From the NCBI RefSeq assembly GCF_000686805.1, contig NZ_JMLP01000011.1, positions 124,001-188,000 on the forward strand: a DNA stretch of 64,000 nucleotides. Direction: 5' to 3'. Source of the DNA: Bacillus sp. UNC41MFS5 (GTDB taxonomy: Bacteria > Bacillota > Bacilli > Bacillales_B > DSM-18226). Below the pieces are notes generated by a model. The model saw only the letters and a program-made list of their open reading frames with translations, did not search any database and was not told where the DNA came from. Each line of letters begins with the position of its first letter. The first letter of the stretch is position 1. This document shows positions 33,978 to 43,756 of this stretch, in pieces. The translations under genes and the position numbers were made by a program.

Positions 33978-36496
33978 CCGAATATCCCCTCTGTTTTTGT
34001 ACTATTAATGGCCTTCACTCTCAAGGTTTCCCAAGGAACGTCTTTCCCCTCAGCCTGTCTGATCTTAATTGTTCTGCTCTCATTTGGCAGTAAATCAAAG
34101 AAATTATCCTCGATTACAAGCTGCTCCATCTCCATTTCAATGGTGACCATTCGCGCGAGCATATTCGTAGAAACGGTTAACTCATTTTTCTCACGGTCAA
34201 TCGAAACAGTTACTTCAGACTCTTCCAATCTCAAGTCCTTTTGATCGCGGAAATAGTAGAAGTTTTCATCCGTTTTATTCCTTTTTGAGCGAATGACGAT
34301 AACGGCCTCTTCTGGCTGCAGACCACTAAGGGCTTCCTGCTCTAAAACAACGTCTACTTGCTGCGAAACATTGGCTTGCACCGAAACCATCCATTGCTTT
34401 GAAAATACTTTTTCGCCATTAAATTGATAAACGGCCAGTTCAATTTCATCCTCATAGGTTTCTAACCGGTCATTTATCACCCAAATAGCCATATCTTTAC
34501 CTGGTTCATGAGCAAGCGTTAATAGAACTGGACTATAGAACTTTCTAGCATAATGATAGGAAGCTTTGGGCAATAAATAATAGTCGATAACTGACCAACT
34601 TGTACCCGGCCAGCAGTCATTTAACTGCCAAAATAACGCACCGCTTGTATGTGGTTTGTTGCGCCTGTAATGTTCGATTCCATACTTCAAACCTTCTGCT
34701 TGCGTTAACATCGAATAGGAAATGTACTCATCTAAATCCTTTGGAACTCCTGTATAGCCTTCCATCAGCAAAATTCCTTTTGGATGATGGATATCTTTAT
34801 TGCGATAGGCCATTTCTTCGCTTCCCCAGTAAAATTGATCCTTCGGGATATTTCGTTCTAATGTATAGCGATTAGAAGAAGCATGCATGCCAAATTCACT
34901 CGCAAAAAGTGTCATATCATTTTTAAAATTTTTAAATGACAGCCCTTCAACACTGTAATTCACCGTTTGTGGCTCACCAAACGTTCTAGGCTCAATATTC
35001 CCGTGCCAAACCTGCCAGTTATGCGTGTCTCCCTCTTTCCTTGAGTTATGATCATTTCCACCAAATGGCGAGCTTGGCCAAAACAAACGAGTTGGGTCGA
35101 GTTCTTCAAGTAATTCAGGCATTAATTCATGATAGATTTTTTCACCGTAAAAAGGATGAGTGATTTCACCTGATGAAAATAATGCTTCATACAGCCAATC
35201 ATTCTCATTGTTTCCACACCAAAGTGCCAAGCAAGGATGATTACGCAGGCGTTTGATGACATGAATGATTTCCTCTTTGACATTGGCCATAAAGTTCTTA
35301 TTGTAATCAGGATAGAGAGCACAGGAAAACATGAAATCCTGCCAGACTAAAATGCCAAGCCGATTACACTCGTCATAGAAAACCTCTTTTTCATAGATAC
35401 CGCCGCCCCAAACACGAAGCATATTCATATTCGCATCTTTGGACATCTTGATTAAGTGCTTGTAACGAGAATCTGGGACGGCTCCGATGAAGCTATCGAT
35501 TGGAATCCAATTGGCACCTTTAGCAAACAGCTTTTCACCATTTAAAACAAAGGTAAAACAGCGGTTTCCTTCCTCGTCCTTACGCAGTACCTCAATGGTT
35601 CTAATCCCGAAGTCTTCTTGTTTTTCATCCACTTTCACACCGTCCGCATGCAATTCAACCTTTAGTTGATAAAGGTGTGGCGTGCCAATGTCATGTGTCC
35701 ACCAGAGCTTTGGATTTTCTATTTCGAGTACAGCTTGTGCCTTTTTACAGTCTTCTTTTACCTTGGTTATATAATTCTCTTCACCATAAGAAAGGTTTAT
35801 ATCTACCACATAATCTCTATCTTTTCTAAATGACGCTATTTCCACTTCGATCTCGACAATTGCTTTGTCAGGAGAAATAGATTTTGTTTTTGCAAATACA
35901 GAGTCGATTTTAGCAAAAGTTCTCTTCTCTAAATGAACTTCCTTCCAAATCCCCGCCGCAACTAAGCGCGGACCCCAGTCCCAGCCATAATGGCTTTGGG
36001 CTTTCCTCGTCCAAATTCGTTTCTTGCTAAATCCAGACCAATAATATTGAACCTTGTCTTTCACATGAACATGGACTGGATCAAATTTTACCGCCAATAC
36101 ATTTTTCCCTTGCTTCAGCTCCCGTGCAACCTCAAAGCTGTGACTAATATACATATTCTCCGTTGAACCCAGCTCCACACCATTTAAATAAACGGTAGCA
36201 AACGTATCAAGCCCCTCAAAGATAAGCTCATATTTGTGGTCTTTCGTAATTTCATCATTGAACTCAAACGTATTGCGATACCACCAAACCTTTTCCTCTA
36301 CCCACTGACATTTCAAATCATTGTGTCCGTAAAAAGGATCTTCAATCAGGTTTCGGTCCATCAGCGTTGAATGCACATCACCTGGTACTGAGGCTGTCAT
36401 CCAGAAGTAATCAATATATTCAGGTGCAGCGACCTCAAGATCACGTGCAGCCCCTACATCAAAATGTTTTATTTTCCAGTTATCATTTATTTTCAT
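33974..36496 (-). CDS. Beta-mannosidase (GH2)
   Basis: 840-aa cytoplasmic glycosidase. N-terminal sugar-binding domain (GDVHSTLMDRNLIEDPFYGHNDLKCQWVEEKVWWYRNTFEF), Ig-like domain, TIM barrel with WCGNNENDW (acid/base Glu) and LFASEFGMHASSN (nucleophile Glu), then C-terminal beta-sandwiches. Length and the GNNEND motif separate mannosidase from beta-galactosidase/glucuronidase. It removes non-reducing mannose from imported manno-oligosaccharides. No signal peptide. First gene of the operon leading to manA, separated from the ABC/GH130 unit by the 36581 terminator. Confidence 0.93.
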   Translation of the reverse strand: MKINDNWKIKHFDVGAARDLEVAAPEYIDYFWMTASVPGDVHSTLMDRNLIEDPFYGHNDLKCQWVEEKVWWYRNTFEFNDEITKDHKYELIFEGLDTFATVYLNGVELGSTENMYISHSFEVARELKQGKNVLAVKFDPVHVHVKDKVQYYWSGFSKKRIWTRKAQSHYGWDWGPRLVAAGIWKEVHLEKRTFAKIDSVFAKTKSISPDKAIVEIEVEIASFRKDRDYVVDINLSYGEENYITKVKEDCKKAQAVLEIENPKLWWTHDIGTPHLYQLKVELHADGVKVDEKQEDFGIRTIEVLRKDEEGNRCFTFVLNGEKLFAKGANWIPIDSFIGAVPDSRYKHLIKMSKDANMNMLRVWGGGIYEKEVFYDECNRLGILVWQDFMFSCALYPDYNKNFMANVKEEIIHVIKRLRNHPCLALWCGNNENDWLYEALFSSGEITHPFYGEKIYHELMPELLEELDPTRLFWPSSPFGGNDHNSRKEGDTHNWQVWHGNIEPRTFGEPQTVNYSVEGLSFKNFKNDMTLFASEFGMHASSNRYTLERNIPKDQFYWGSEEMAYRNKDIHHPKGILLMEGYTGVPKDLDEYISYSMLTQAEGLKYGIEHYRRNKPHTSGALFWQLNDCWPGTSWSVIDYYLLPKASYHYARKFYSPVLLTLAHEPGKDMAIWVINDRLETYEDEIELAVYQFNGEKVFSKQWMVSVQANVSQQVDVVLEQEALSGLQPEEAVIVIRSKRNKTDENFYYFRDQKDLRLEESEVTVSIDREKNELTVSTNMLARMVTIEMEMEQLVIEDNFFDLLPNESRTIKIRQAEGKDVPWETLRVKAINSTKTEGIFG

Positions 36497-36580
36497 AGTT
36501 CGTCACCTGCCATTGAAAAATGCTTTCAATATATCAGTCTTACTAGTAAAGCCTATTTAAACTTAAAACATAGTAAAAAG

Positions 36581-36606
36581 GCCAAAATCAGTCTCACGAT
36601 TTTGGC
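36581..36606 (-). terminator. Terminator after the GH130 gene
   Basis: 9-bp stem GCCAAAATC (36581-36589) with GATTTTGGC (36598-36606), 8-nt loop, followed on the minus strand by CTTTTTAC. Confidence 0.85.
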
Positions 36607-36621
36607 ACTTATTTTTTCAAA

Positions 36622-37686
36622 TTATAGATAAGTCAATGAATCCAAGATTTCTTTTAAACTTAATTCCGCACATGCCATGGATGTATCAGCAACGCCATAA
36701 AACATTTTAACTACATTGCCTTCAACAACAGCACCGCAAGAAAAGACTACATTTCCAAAGAACCCTTCTACTTCATAGTCTGCTTCAGGCTCTAGAATCG
36801 GTTGGTTCGAACGAGCAATAACCTTTGTTGGATTTTCTAAATCTAGGAGAACGGCACCCATACAATAGCGGTGATCCTCAGTTGCACCATGATAAAGCTC
36901 CAGCCAGCCTTTTTCTGTCTTAAAAGGAACAGCCCCTCCGCCCATACGAGCGCTATCCCACATGCCCTCACGTAAACCTAGTAAATGCTTGTGATTACCC
37001 CAATGCAGGAGGTTAGTTGATTCAGCAATCCACATTTCTGGCATCCCTACACTTTTTGGTACAGGACGGTGGATCGCATAGTATTTTCCATTAATTTTTT
37101 CTGGAAAAATTAAGACGTCTTTATTTTCCGGTGCAAAAATCATTCCATGATGTTCAATCGACACAAAGTCTTTTGTGGAAACCATCGATTCTCCCACACC
37201 AACAGGTGAAACAGCACTAAAATAGATATAATAAGTATCTTCAATTTTAGTAATCCTTGGATCCTCTATCCCAAATGTTTCTAACTCATTAGATGGGTAA
37301 ACTAACGGATTCTCATCAATGGTGAAATGATGACCACCATCTTTGCTTCTTGCAATCCGCAAGTATGCTATAGATGTTAAATAGTCCCATGAATGAATAT
37401 CCCCGCTTTTTCGAATCACACGTGGATCAGCGAAATCATAAGTAGGATCATCTAATCGAAACTCTAAAATCTCAAGTTCGTTTGTTTCAGGATTATAAAT
37501 TGGCGATTTAACGATAATCGGGTCTTCACTAATTGGTCGTTCTGCTACACGAAGAAGCATGATAATTTCATCCTTATACGTTGTAACACCTGCATTAAAA
37601 GCACCGATAACTTCAAAATCAGCTCGATGCGGTTTCACATCTGCTGGAGTGACTAGAGGGTTCTCTTCATATCTATATACATTCAT
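36622..37686 (-). CDS. GH130 beta-mannoside phosphorylase
   Basis: 354-aa five-bladed beta-propeller. GH130 enzymes phosphorolyse beta-mannosides to mannose-1-phosphate. Motifs: MNVYRYEENPLVTPADVKP, EVIGAFNAGVTTYKDEIIMLLRVAERP, the proton-donor block FGIEDPRI and DSARMGGGAVPFKTEKGWLELYHG. It looks like the group acting on beta-1,2-mannobiose or short beta-1,2-mannans, but linkage cannot be fixed by eye; beta-1,4-mannobiose is the alternative. Last gene of the ABC-importer operon, 27 nt after the DUF1861 gene. Confidence 0.88.
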   Translation of the reverse strand: MNVYRYEENPLVTPADVKPHRADFEVIGAFNAGVTTYKDEIIMLLRVAERPISEDPIIVKSPIYNPETNELEILEFRLDDPTYDFADPRVIRKSGDIHSWDYLTSIAYLRIARSKDGGHHFTIDENPLVYPSNELETFGIEDPRITKIEDTYYIYFSAVSPVGVGESMVSTKDFVSIEHHGMIFAPENKDVLIFPEKINGKYYAIHRPVPKSVGMPEMWIAESTNLLHWGNHKHLLGLREGMWDSARMGGGAVPFKTEKGWLELYHGATEDHRYCMGAVLLDLENPTKVIARSNQPILEPEADYEVEGFFGNVVFSCGAVVEGNVVKMFYGVADTSMACAELSLKEILDSLTYL

Positions 37687-37713
37687 TTTAATGACTCCTT
37701 TGTTGTATCAGAT

Positions 37714-38658
37714 TTACCGCTCGTATTGTAAAAACGGATCGACAATGGTAATTTTTTGAGCTTCTGCATCACTAATTCCTGCATAAATATCAGCCGTTCC
37801 ATCGGGTTTTCGAACTAACCCACCACTAAAGACGACATCTACTAAGTCTGGACGCTTCGTTGGACCAGGAAGGAACTGACTTCTAGTTGCGATTAACTCC
37901 ATATCAGAAAATTCACTTGTTTCCGGATTAAGGGCAAAAACCATTGGGTAATAGTGGCGGTTTCCTTCACTATCAAAGGAGGCAACATGTCCTAATACTC
38001 CAACAAGACCATTTGATAAAAGGTGCGGCTCGTTGGCCCCGCCCCATTCTTCATCAATGAACTGCCCTTTTAGTAACGGCGCTTCGTTGACCACATCAAT
38101 AGTCAATTCTTCTAATGAAGAAATACTAGTCCAGCCAATTTTTCCTCTTCCACCTTTTTCACCCTGAGGTCTGGTTAATACCCCAATGCTCCCATCTTTT
38201 AATTCCACAAGCCTGAGGTCTTTCATCCCGTCTGGACCTTTTGCAAATTCTTGTAAGCTTGCAATCGATGGACCTTTATAAAAAACTGTTCTCCAGCCAA
38301 GTTGTCCTTCATTCGTTGGGTGAGGGAAAATTTGGACGCCACCCAATACTAGCTCTCCCGCGATTCGAGTAAAGAAAGGATCTTGCAATTCCAGGACTGG
38401 CGCATTTTCTCTTGGTACCCACTCACCGTTTCTTTCGACAAAGAAGTATACATTGGAGTGTTCACTGTCACGTGATTCCACTCGTCCGGCAATGACAAGC
38501 TCTCCCTCATCCTCAAACGGTGCGCTAATATTATAAACATCATTTTCCCCAATACCTGTGAATACAATTTTTTCAGGATTGGTTGGTTGTGTTTTTGAAG
38601 TATATTCCTCTAAAAGCTGTTCACATGTTTGAGCATTACCTTTCCTTAACAAGGTCAT
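37714..38658 (-). CDS. DUF1861 family protein (predicted beta-propeller)
   Basis: 314 aa. The pattern FTGIGENDVYNISAPFEDEGELVIAGRVESRDSEHSNVYFF, then EWGGANEPHLLSNGLVGVLGHVA and DVVFSGGLVRKPDGTADIYAGISDAEAQ, matches the DUF1861 family, which resembles glycoside-hydrolase propellers such as GH130. Possible catalytic acids are in the propeller centre. Function unknown; its position between GH13 and GH130 points to mannoside processing. The first 23 nt overlap the GH13 gene. No signal peptide. Confidence 0.8.
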   Translation of the reverse strand: MTLLRKGNAQTCEQLLEEYTSKTQPTNPEKIVFTGIGENDVYNISAPFEDEGELVIAGRVESRDSEHSNVYFFVERNGEWVPRENAPVLELQDPFFTRIAGELVLGGVQIFPHPTNEGQLGWRTVFYKGPSIASLQEFAKGPDGMKDLRLVELKDGSIGVLTRPQGEKGGRGKIGWTSISSLEELTIDVVNEAPLLKGQFIDEEWGGANEPHLLSNGLVGVLGHVASFDSEGNRHYYPMVFALNPETSEFSDMELIATRSQFLPGPTKRPDLVDVVFSGGLVRKPDGTADIYAGISDAEAQKITIVDPFLQYER

Positions 38659-40252
38659 TTCCTATTTCCCCCTTTAGAATCATTGCTTCATTCGCTAAGA
38701 TTGTTACGACATTTTCACGATCCAACCTTGTTCGTTTTGTTGAAAGTAACAACTTCATAGTGCCTGCTACTTCAAGCGTTTTTGGTTGATCAGTGAAATT
38801 CAAAACTACTAATATTTTTTCAACTGAATCCGTTCTGACGAAATAGATCATTCCATCTTCGTTTCGTAAAAATTCATAATCTCCGAACTGTAGAGATGAA
38901 TGTTCTTTTCGCAGCTTCAGCAATTTTTTATAAAAAGAAAGCATCGATTCCGGATCATTTATCTGGTCTTCAACAGTAACTTTGTAGGCATCTTCTGGCA
39001 CCGTAATCCACGGCAGCCCCTCTGAAAAGCCGACATTGTCATGTGAATTCCATTGCATCGGAGTACGTGACTTATCGCGAGATTTTTCATTCGCAACAAC
39101 TAGGGCTTCTTCAGGTGACTTACCCGCTTGTAATGCGAGCGTATAGCCCATGATTCCTTGAATATCTTTCATTTTCGATAGGTCGTCTGTAATCCAATCT
39201 CTCATCCCGATTTCATCGCCAAAATAGATGAACGGAACACCCTTTGCCGTCAGCATCAAAGTAGCAACCAGTTTGGCACGATCTTCATTGCCGCCAAATC
39301 TTGAAATATGTCTGGACATATCATGACTAGAAAAAAATAAGGTTGGAATTTGAGATGAATCATAGGTTTTCTCTGTTTCCACTAATTGCTGAAAGAGCCT
39401 ACCCGTATCAAACTCACCCATACTCCCGATATTAAAATTAAACACCACATCTAATTTGTTAAGGCCCGAATATTTTTTTAGAACTTCCAAGTCCTCGGAA
39501 CCTACCTCACCAACAAGAAATTTTTCCGGATATTGATGAACAAACTCTGCAATTTCCTCAATAATCGCTATAATTCCTTCTTGGTCTTTATCGTATAAAT
39601 GAATTTGTTCCTTATTCTTCAAATCATATCGATTGTCCTGAAACGCATCATTAACCTTTAAGAAGTTGATGACATCCAGCCGGAAACCATCGATTCCCTT
39701 TTCAAGCCAAAATTGCATCACATCAAACATGGCCTGTTTCACTTCAGGATTGGCCCAATTCAAATCAACCTGTTCCTTCGCAAAAGCATGGTAATAATAT
39801 TGGTCTGTCTCCCTGTCATATTCCCAAGCCGGGCCGCCAAAGAAAGACTCCCAGTTGTTCGGCTCATCTCTCCAGATATACCAATCACGTTTAGGATGGT
39901 CCATTGATGACTTTGACTCTTGAAACCATTGATGTTCAGAAGAAGTGTGATTGAGCACTAAATCGGCAATTACCTTGATACCACGTTGATGTGCTTCCTT
40001 TATAAACGTTTCAAAATCCGCCATCGTTCCATATTCCGGATCGATTCCATAATAGTCGGAAATGTCATAGCCGTTATCGACCTTTGGTGATGGATAAAAC
40101 GGAGTCAGCCACAATCCGTCAATCCCCAATTCTTTAAGATAGTCGAGTTTAGAGGTCATCCCAATAAAGTCGCCGATTCCATCACCATTTCCATCTTTAA
40201 AGCTGGGCATATAGATTTCATAAAAAGTCGATTGTTTCCACCATTTCACCAT
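38636..40252 (-). CDS. GH13 alpha-glucosidase/oligo-1,6-glucosidase-like enzyme
   Basis: 538-aa TIM-barrel alpha-glycosidase. Motifs: DGNGDGIGDFIGMTSKLDYLKELGIDGLWLTPFYPSPKVDNGYDISDY, VIADLVLNHTS, GFRLDVINFLK (nucleophile Asp), FLVGEVGSEDLE (acid/base Glu) and TLFFSSHDMSRH (transition-state Asp; the usual FLxNHD is changed). An alpha-acting enzyme in a beta-mannoside operon suggests that the imported oligosaccharide carries alpha-glucosyl groups, or that the locus handles mixed sugars. Cytoplasmic. Confidence 0.88.
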   Translation of the reverse strand: MVKWWKQSTFYEIYMPSFKDGNGDGIGDFIGMTSKLDYLKELGIDGLWLTPFYPSPKVDNGYDISDYYGIDPEYGTMADFETFIKEAHQRGIKVIADLVLNHTSSEHQWFQESKSSMDHPKRDWYIWRDEPNNWESFFGGPAWEYDRETDQYYYHAFAKEQVDLNWANPEVKQAMFDVMQFWLEKGIDGFRLDVINFLKVNDAFQDNRYDLKNKEQIHLYDKDQEGIIAIIEEIAEFVHQYPEKFLVGEVGSEDLEVLKKYSGLNKLDVVFNFNIGSMGEFDTGRLFQQLVETEKTYDSSQIPTLFFSSHDMSRHISRFGGNEDRAKLVATLMLTAKGVPFIYFGDEIGMRDWITDDLSKMKDIQGIMGYTLALQAGKSPEEALVVANEKSRDKSRTPMQWNSHDNVGFSEGLPWITVPEDAYKVTVEDQINDPESMLSFYKKLLKLRKEHSSLQFGDYEFLRNEDGMIYFVRTDSVEKILVVLNFTDQPKTLEVAGTMKLLLSTKRTRLDRENVVTILANEAMILKGEIGNDLVKER

Positions 40253-40272
40253 AATGTTAGAACTCCTATTAA

Positions 40273-41103
40273 TTACTTAAGTGTAAATTGCATTCCTTCT
40301 TGGAACTTTTTCGCGAATAGTAAGAAGATAATAATGATTGGCATTGTTAATAACACAGCAGCCGCGTACATAGGACCTGGATAGCCGCCGTAAGGACCGA
40401 ACATTTGTGATAAAAGGACGTTCAGCGTTAGCATATTATCGCTTTTCGCGACTAACATATCCCATAACAACTCTGTCCATCTTTCCATAAACAAGAATAA
40501 GAAGATAACGGTCGTAATCGATTTCGACATTGGCAGGACGATTTTAAACATGATTTGCAATTCACTCGCCCCATCCAATTTTGCCGCTTCAATAAATGTA
40601 TCTGGTATCGCCTTAAAGAAGTTCGTATACATAAATACCGCCCATAAGCTGAGGGCTTTTGGTAAAATCATTCCCCAATAAGAGTCATACATGCCGAGTC
40701 TTTGAATCACAAGGAACGTAGGGATTAACAAAATAATCGCCGGGAAAAACATTTGAAATAAAATAACGTTATTAACAGTGTCTCTTCCTTTAAAAGGCAT
40801 TTTCGCTAATGCATACGCAACCATAACACCTGTGACCATCATTAAAAATGTGGATGCACCTGAAACGATAAAACTGTTAAAAAACGCATTAAGCCATGGC
40901 CTTGGGATGACCGCTTCGCCTCCACCAAGCAACCATTGATACGATTTCAAGCTGTACTCTGTTGGAATTAGCTTCTTATCTACTTGATCCCAAACAGCAA
41001 AAGAATTTAACACCATATAAATATACGGAAAGATCATAATCAGTAAGAGAACAACGGCAATTAGGTAACGAAACAATAATCCGTTTTTCTTAGCTCCACC
41101 CAT
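40273..41103 (-). CDS. ABC sugar transporter permease (MalG type)
   Basis: 276-aa permease with six membrane helices and the EAA loop in AAKLDGASELQIMFKIVLPMSKS. CUT1-family partner of the next upstream permease; overlaps it by 14 nt. Together with the lipoprotein at 41968 it imports oligosaccharides. No ATPase gene is in the operon, as in Bacillus systems that share the MsmX ATPase. Confidence 0.92.
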   Translation of the reverse strand: MGGAKKNGLLFRYLIAVVLLLIMIFPYIYMVLNSFAVWDQVDKKLIPTEYSLKSYQWLLGGGEAVIPRPWLNAFFNSFIVSGASTFLMMVTGVMVAYALAKMPFKGRDTVNNVILFQMFFPAIILLIPTFLVIQRLGMYDSYWGMILPKALSLWAVFMYTNFFKAIPDTFIEAAKLDGASELQIMFKIVLPMSKSITTVIFLFLFMERWTELLWDMLVAKSDNMLTLNVLLSQMFGPYGGYPGPMYAAAVLLTMPIIIIFLLFAKKFQEGMQFTLK

Positions 41104-41968
41104 TTCGTTTCCCCCACATTTCTAAGAGTTTTCGAATGATAAATATTGAAATAAACGTTACTACAGACGCAATAATGGCAATCGCTGAAGCATAACCCGC
41201 TTGAAGATTCGTGAACGCTCTTGTAAAAATCTCCATTTGCCATGTATTGGTTGCAAAATTTGGTCCTCCACCTGTTAATTGATACACCTCTGTGAAAATA
41301 CCAAACGTAACACCAATCGATAGGATTAATACTGTAAACAAAGCCGGGTACAGAAGCGGAAAGGTGATCTTCCAAAAACGCTGCCAGCCTGTTACCCCAT
41401 CAATACTAGCTGCTTCATACACTTCCTTATCAATACTCTCAAACCCTGACGTTAAAATCAGCGCATAGTAGCCAGTGAATTTCCAAGCGATAATCATCGC
41501 AACTACAAAGAGTGCAGCAAAAGGTGTTCCAAGCCAGTTAATATCTAATCCAAATGACCCTCGCAAGAATTCATTCAACGGACTGTTGTAAGATAAAATT
41601 CCTTTAACGATAAATGACGATACAACCCCTGATGCTAAATAAGGGAGGAAAAAACCAATTAAAAACAATCCTTTAAATTTAGGTAGTCCTTGAACGATTA
41701 GTGCAACGATAATCGAAGATGCCACTACTAATGGAACAAATAGGGCCATAAATTTAAAGGATACAAAAAATGCACTCTGCACACCTGGGCTTTTGAAAGC
41801 CTGCATGTAATTTTCAAATCCAACGAAAGTAAAAGTTGGAGCAATTAAATTCCAATCGGTTACCGATAAAAACAGTGACCACACTAGTGGAATCAGAAAG
41901 AAAACGACCGCATATATAAGATAAGGACTGGCAAATAGCCAGCCCATCCTTCCTTGCTTTGTGCTCAT
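41090..41968 (-). CDS. ABC sugar transporter permease (MalF type)
   Basis: 292-aa permease, six helices, EAA loop YEAASIDGVTGWQRFWKITFPLLYPAL. CUT1 family. Starts at the last base of the binding-protein stop (41968 shared) and overlaps the MalG-type gene downstream. Confidence 0.92.
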   Translation of the reverse strand: MSTKQGRMGWLFASPYLIYAVVFFLIPLVWSLFLSVTDWNLIAPTFTFVGFENYMQAFKSPGVQSAFFVSFKFMALFVPLVVASSIIVALIVQGLPKFKGLFLIGFFLPYLASGVVSSFIVKGILSYNSPLNEFLRGSFGLDINWLGTPFAALFVVAMIIAWKFTGYYALILTSGFESIDKEVYEAASIDGVTGWQRFWKITFPLLYPALFTVLILSIGVTFGIFTEVYQLTGGGPNFATNTWQMEIFTRAFTNLQAGYASAIAIIASVVTFISIFIIRKLLEMWGKRNGWS

Positions 41969-43293
41969 TATTTCAGAGCCCCCTCAATTGCTTCTTGCAT
42001 GTCCTTCCAGGCAGTTTTCGGATCTTTCTCACCTTTTACCACTGGATTGAAAGCATGTTGACCAATTAATGTTTGAATATCATTGTATTTCGCGTTATCC
42101 ATTGGAGGGATACCATTTGGAACGGCAGCTGCATATGGTTGTAATGCTGGGTTTTTGTCAAAGAACGCTTTAAACGCATCGTTTGATGTTAAATCATCAC
42201 GAGCAGGTGGTAAGCTTGTCTTTTCAAGCCATTTCACATCATTTTCAGGTTTTGAATAAACCCACTTAATAAATTCCATTGCTGCTTTTTGTTCATCTTT
42301 TGTTGCAGAAGCGTAAACAACTAGACCTTTTGTATCAGCAAACGTTTTAACATTAGTAGTATCCATACCATCTGGAACAGGTGGTGCTGCTAAAGTATAC
42401 GTTTCGTTGAATTTCAAATCCGGGAATTTTTCTGCCCAGTATGGAATAGTCCAAGGACCAACATCGACGAAGATTCCTAACCCACTTTCAAACGGATCTT
42501 TTGACTGTCTTGTTAATAAGGCATCTGCTTTACGAAGATCATCCATTAAGCCAAGTACCTGTTCGCCAGCTTTTTTATCAGCAGTGAATTTCGTTCCTTC
42601 AACAAACTTGTTACCGTTTGATGCAGCATCATACAACATGAAGAAGTCGAACCATCTTTTCCAAGCTGTTGGGTCGGCAAGGTCTGCTTTTGCCCATAAG
42701 TATTTATCAGGATATTTCGCTTTTAATTTCTTCGCTACATCTAGCATTTCGCTATAGGTTTTTGGCGGCTCGTTGTAGCCAAGCTCTTTTAAGATGTCTA
42801 ATCTCCAGCCAAATAACATCGCATTTGAGTAAATTGGTAATACGTATTGGTGGCCGTCAGCAAATTCCCAGCCCTTCATCGTATTTTCCATGTGACGGTT
42901 TTTCTTTACTTCATCCCATCCATCTAATTCATCTAATGGCACAAGTGCTTTACTATCAGATAATTGAGCGGCAAACCCACGGTTAATATTTTCAGACATG
43001 GTAGGTGCACTTTTACCAGCAATCGCAGATTGGATACTCGCTTCAGATGTTGGGCTTTCCTTCATAGGACTTACATTAACTTTGATCTTAGGATTTTCCT
43101 TTGTAAACTCTGCTGCGACTTCCTTCCAATATACTTGCTGTGTTGGGTTTGGAGCAGCCCAGAATTCAATTGTTGTTACTCCATCCTTTTTTCCTGTTTC
43201 TTGCTCTTTGTTGTTACCTGTAGAACAGGCAGCAAGACCAGAAACAGTGAGTGAAGCCGCAAATAAGATCGATGCCACTTTTTTCATTTTCAT
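41968..43293 (-). CDS. ABC sugar-binding lipoprotein
   Basis: 441-aa extracellular solute-binding protein, family 1. Lipoprotein signal MKMKKVASILFAASLTVSG with lipobox LAAC (Cys ~23). Then TTIEFWAAPNPTQQVYWKEVAAEFTKENPKIKVNVSP and the typical WAEKFPDL/KWVYSKPENDVKWL blocks. ATG 43293 lies 8 nt after GGAGG. First gene of the operon; an upstream cre site and a LacI-type operator indicate catabolite repression and specific induction. Confidence 0.93.
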   Translation of the reverse strand: MKMKKVASILFAASLTVSGLAACSTGNNKEQETGKKDGVTTIEFWAAPNPTQQVYWKEVAAEFTKENPKIKVNVSPMKESPTSEASIQSAIAGKSAPTMSENINRGFAAQLSDSKALVPLDELDGWDEVKKNRHMENTMKGWEFADGHQYVLPIYSNAMLFGWRLDILKELGYNEPPKTYSEMLDVAKKLKAKYPDKYLWAKADLADPTAWKRWFDFFMLYDAASNGNKFVEGTKFTADKKAGEQVLGLMDDLRKADALLTRQSKDPFESGLGIFVDVGPWTIPYWAEKFPDLKFNETYTLAAPPVPDGMDTTNVKTFADTKGLVVYASATKDEQKAAMEFIKWVYSKPENDVKWLEKTSLPPARDDLTSNDAFKAFFDKNPALQPYAAAVPNGIPPMDNAKYNDIQTLIGQHAFNPVVKGEKDPKTAWKDMQEAIEGALK

Positions 43294-43415
43294 CTTATAT
43301 TCCTCCATTGTTTAATATCTAATCCAAACACTTGCTATAAAAATAGTAATTCCCTAAACAACATGTAAATCACACTTATTTTTTTACTTTTATCCCATGA
43401 TGCATTTACCTAATT

Positions 43416-43429
43416 TGACAGCGCTATCA
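43416..43429 (-). promoter_or_regulatory. cre site before the ABC-mannoside operon
   Basis: Sequence TGATAGCGCTGTCA on the minus strand, 13 of 14 consensus cre positions. Matches the cre at 47662-47675 in its first 10 bases. Lies in the 448-bp control region 43309-43756, which holds no gene. Confidence 0.7.
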
Positions 43430-43544
43430 TCGAGCTTTAAAAAAAAGTATAATAGTTGTAATCACAGTCAAAAATAGACTATTTAACCGAAATCCCTCAT
43501 TTCTCAACAGCAATGATAGAATTACAAAATTATAAATAATTATT

Positions 43545-43558
43545 TAATAACGTTATTA
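43545..43558. promoter_or_regulatory. LacI-type operator TAATAACGTTATTA
   Basis: Perfect 14-bp palindrome with central CG, the form of LacI/GalR operators. Shares the core TAACGTTA with 43685-43698. Upstream of the ABC operon. Confidence 0.65.
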
Positions 43559-43676
43559 TCTGCCTTACAAATGTAATTATTACACCTTACTTTCATGATG
43601 TCAATCATTAATTACTAGAATTCTAAAGTCGAAAGTACATCAATCACCATATTCGTCATCTACACCACTCTTGTAA

Positions 43677-43704
43677 TTGTTCGCTTGTAACGTTACAATA
43701 TAAT
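43677..43704 (+). promoter_or_regulatory. Promoter of the LacI gene with embedded operator
   Basis: -35 TTGTTC (43677-43682), 16-nt spacer, -10 TATAAT (43699-43704). The perfect palindrome TTGTAACGTTACAA (43685-43698) fills the spacer, so binding would exclude RNA polymerase: expected autorepression. Confidence 0.7.
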
Positions 43705-43756
43705 TACAAACAGTGACACTTTATTATTAAGATATAGATTAAGGGAGAACAAAGAA

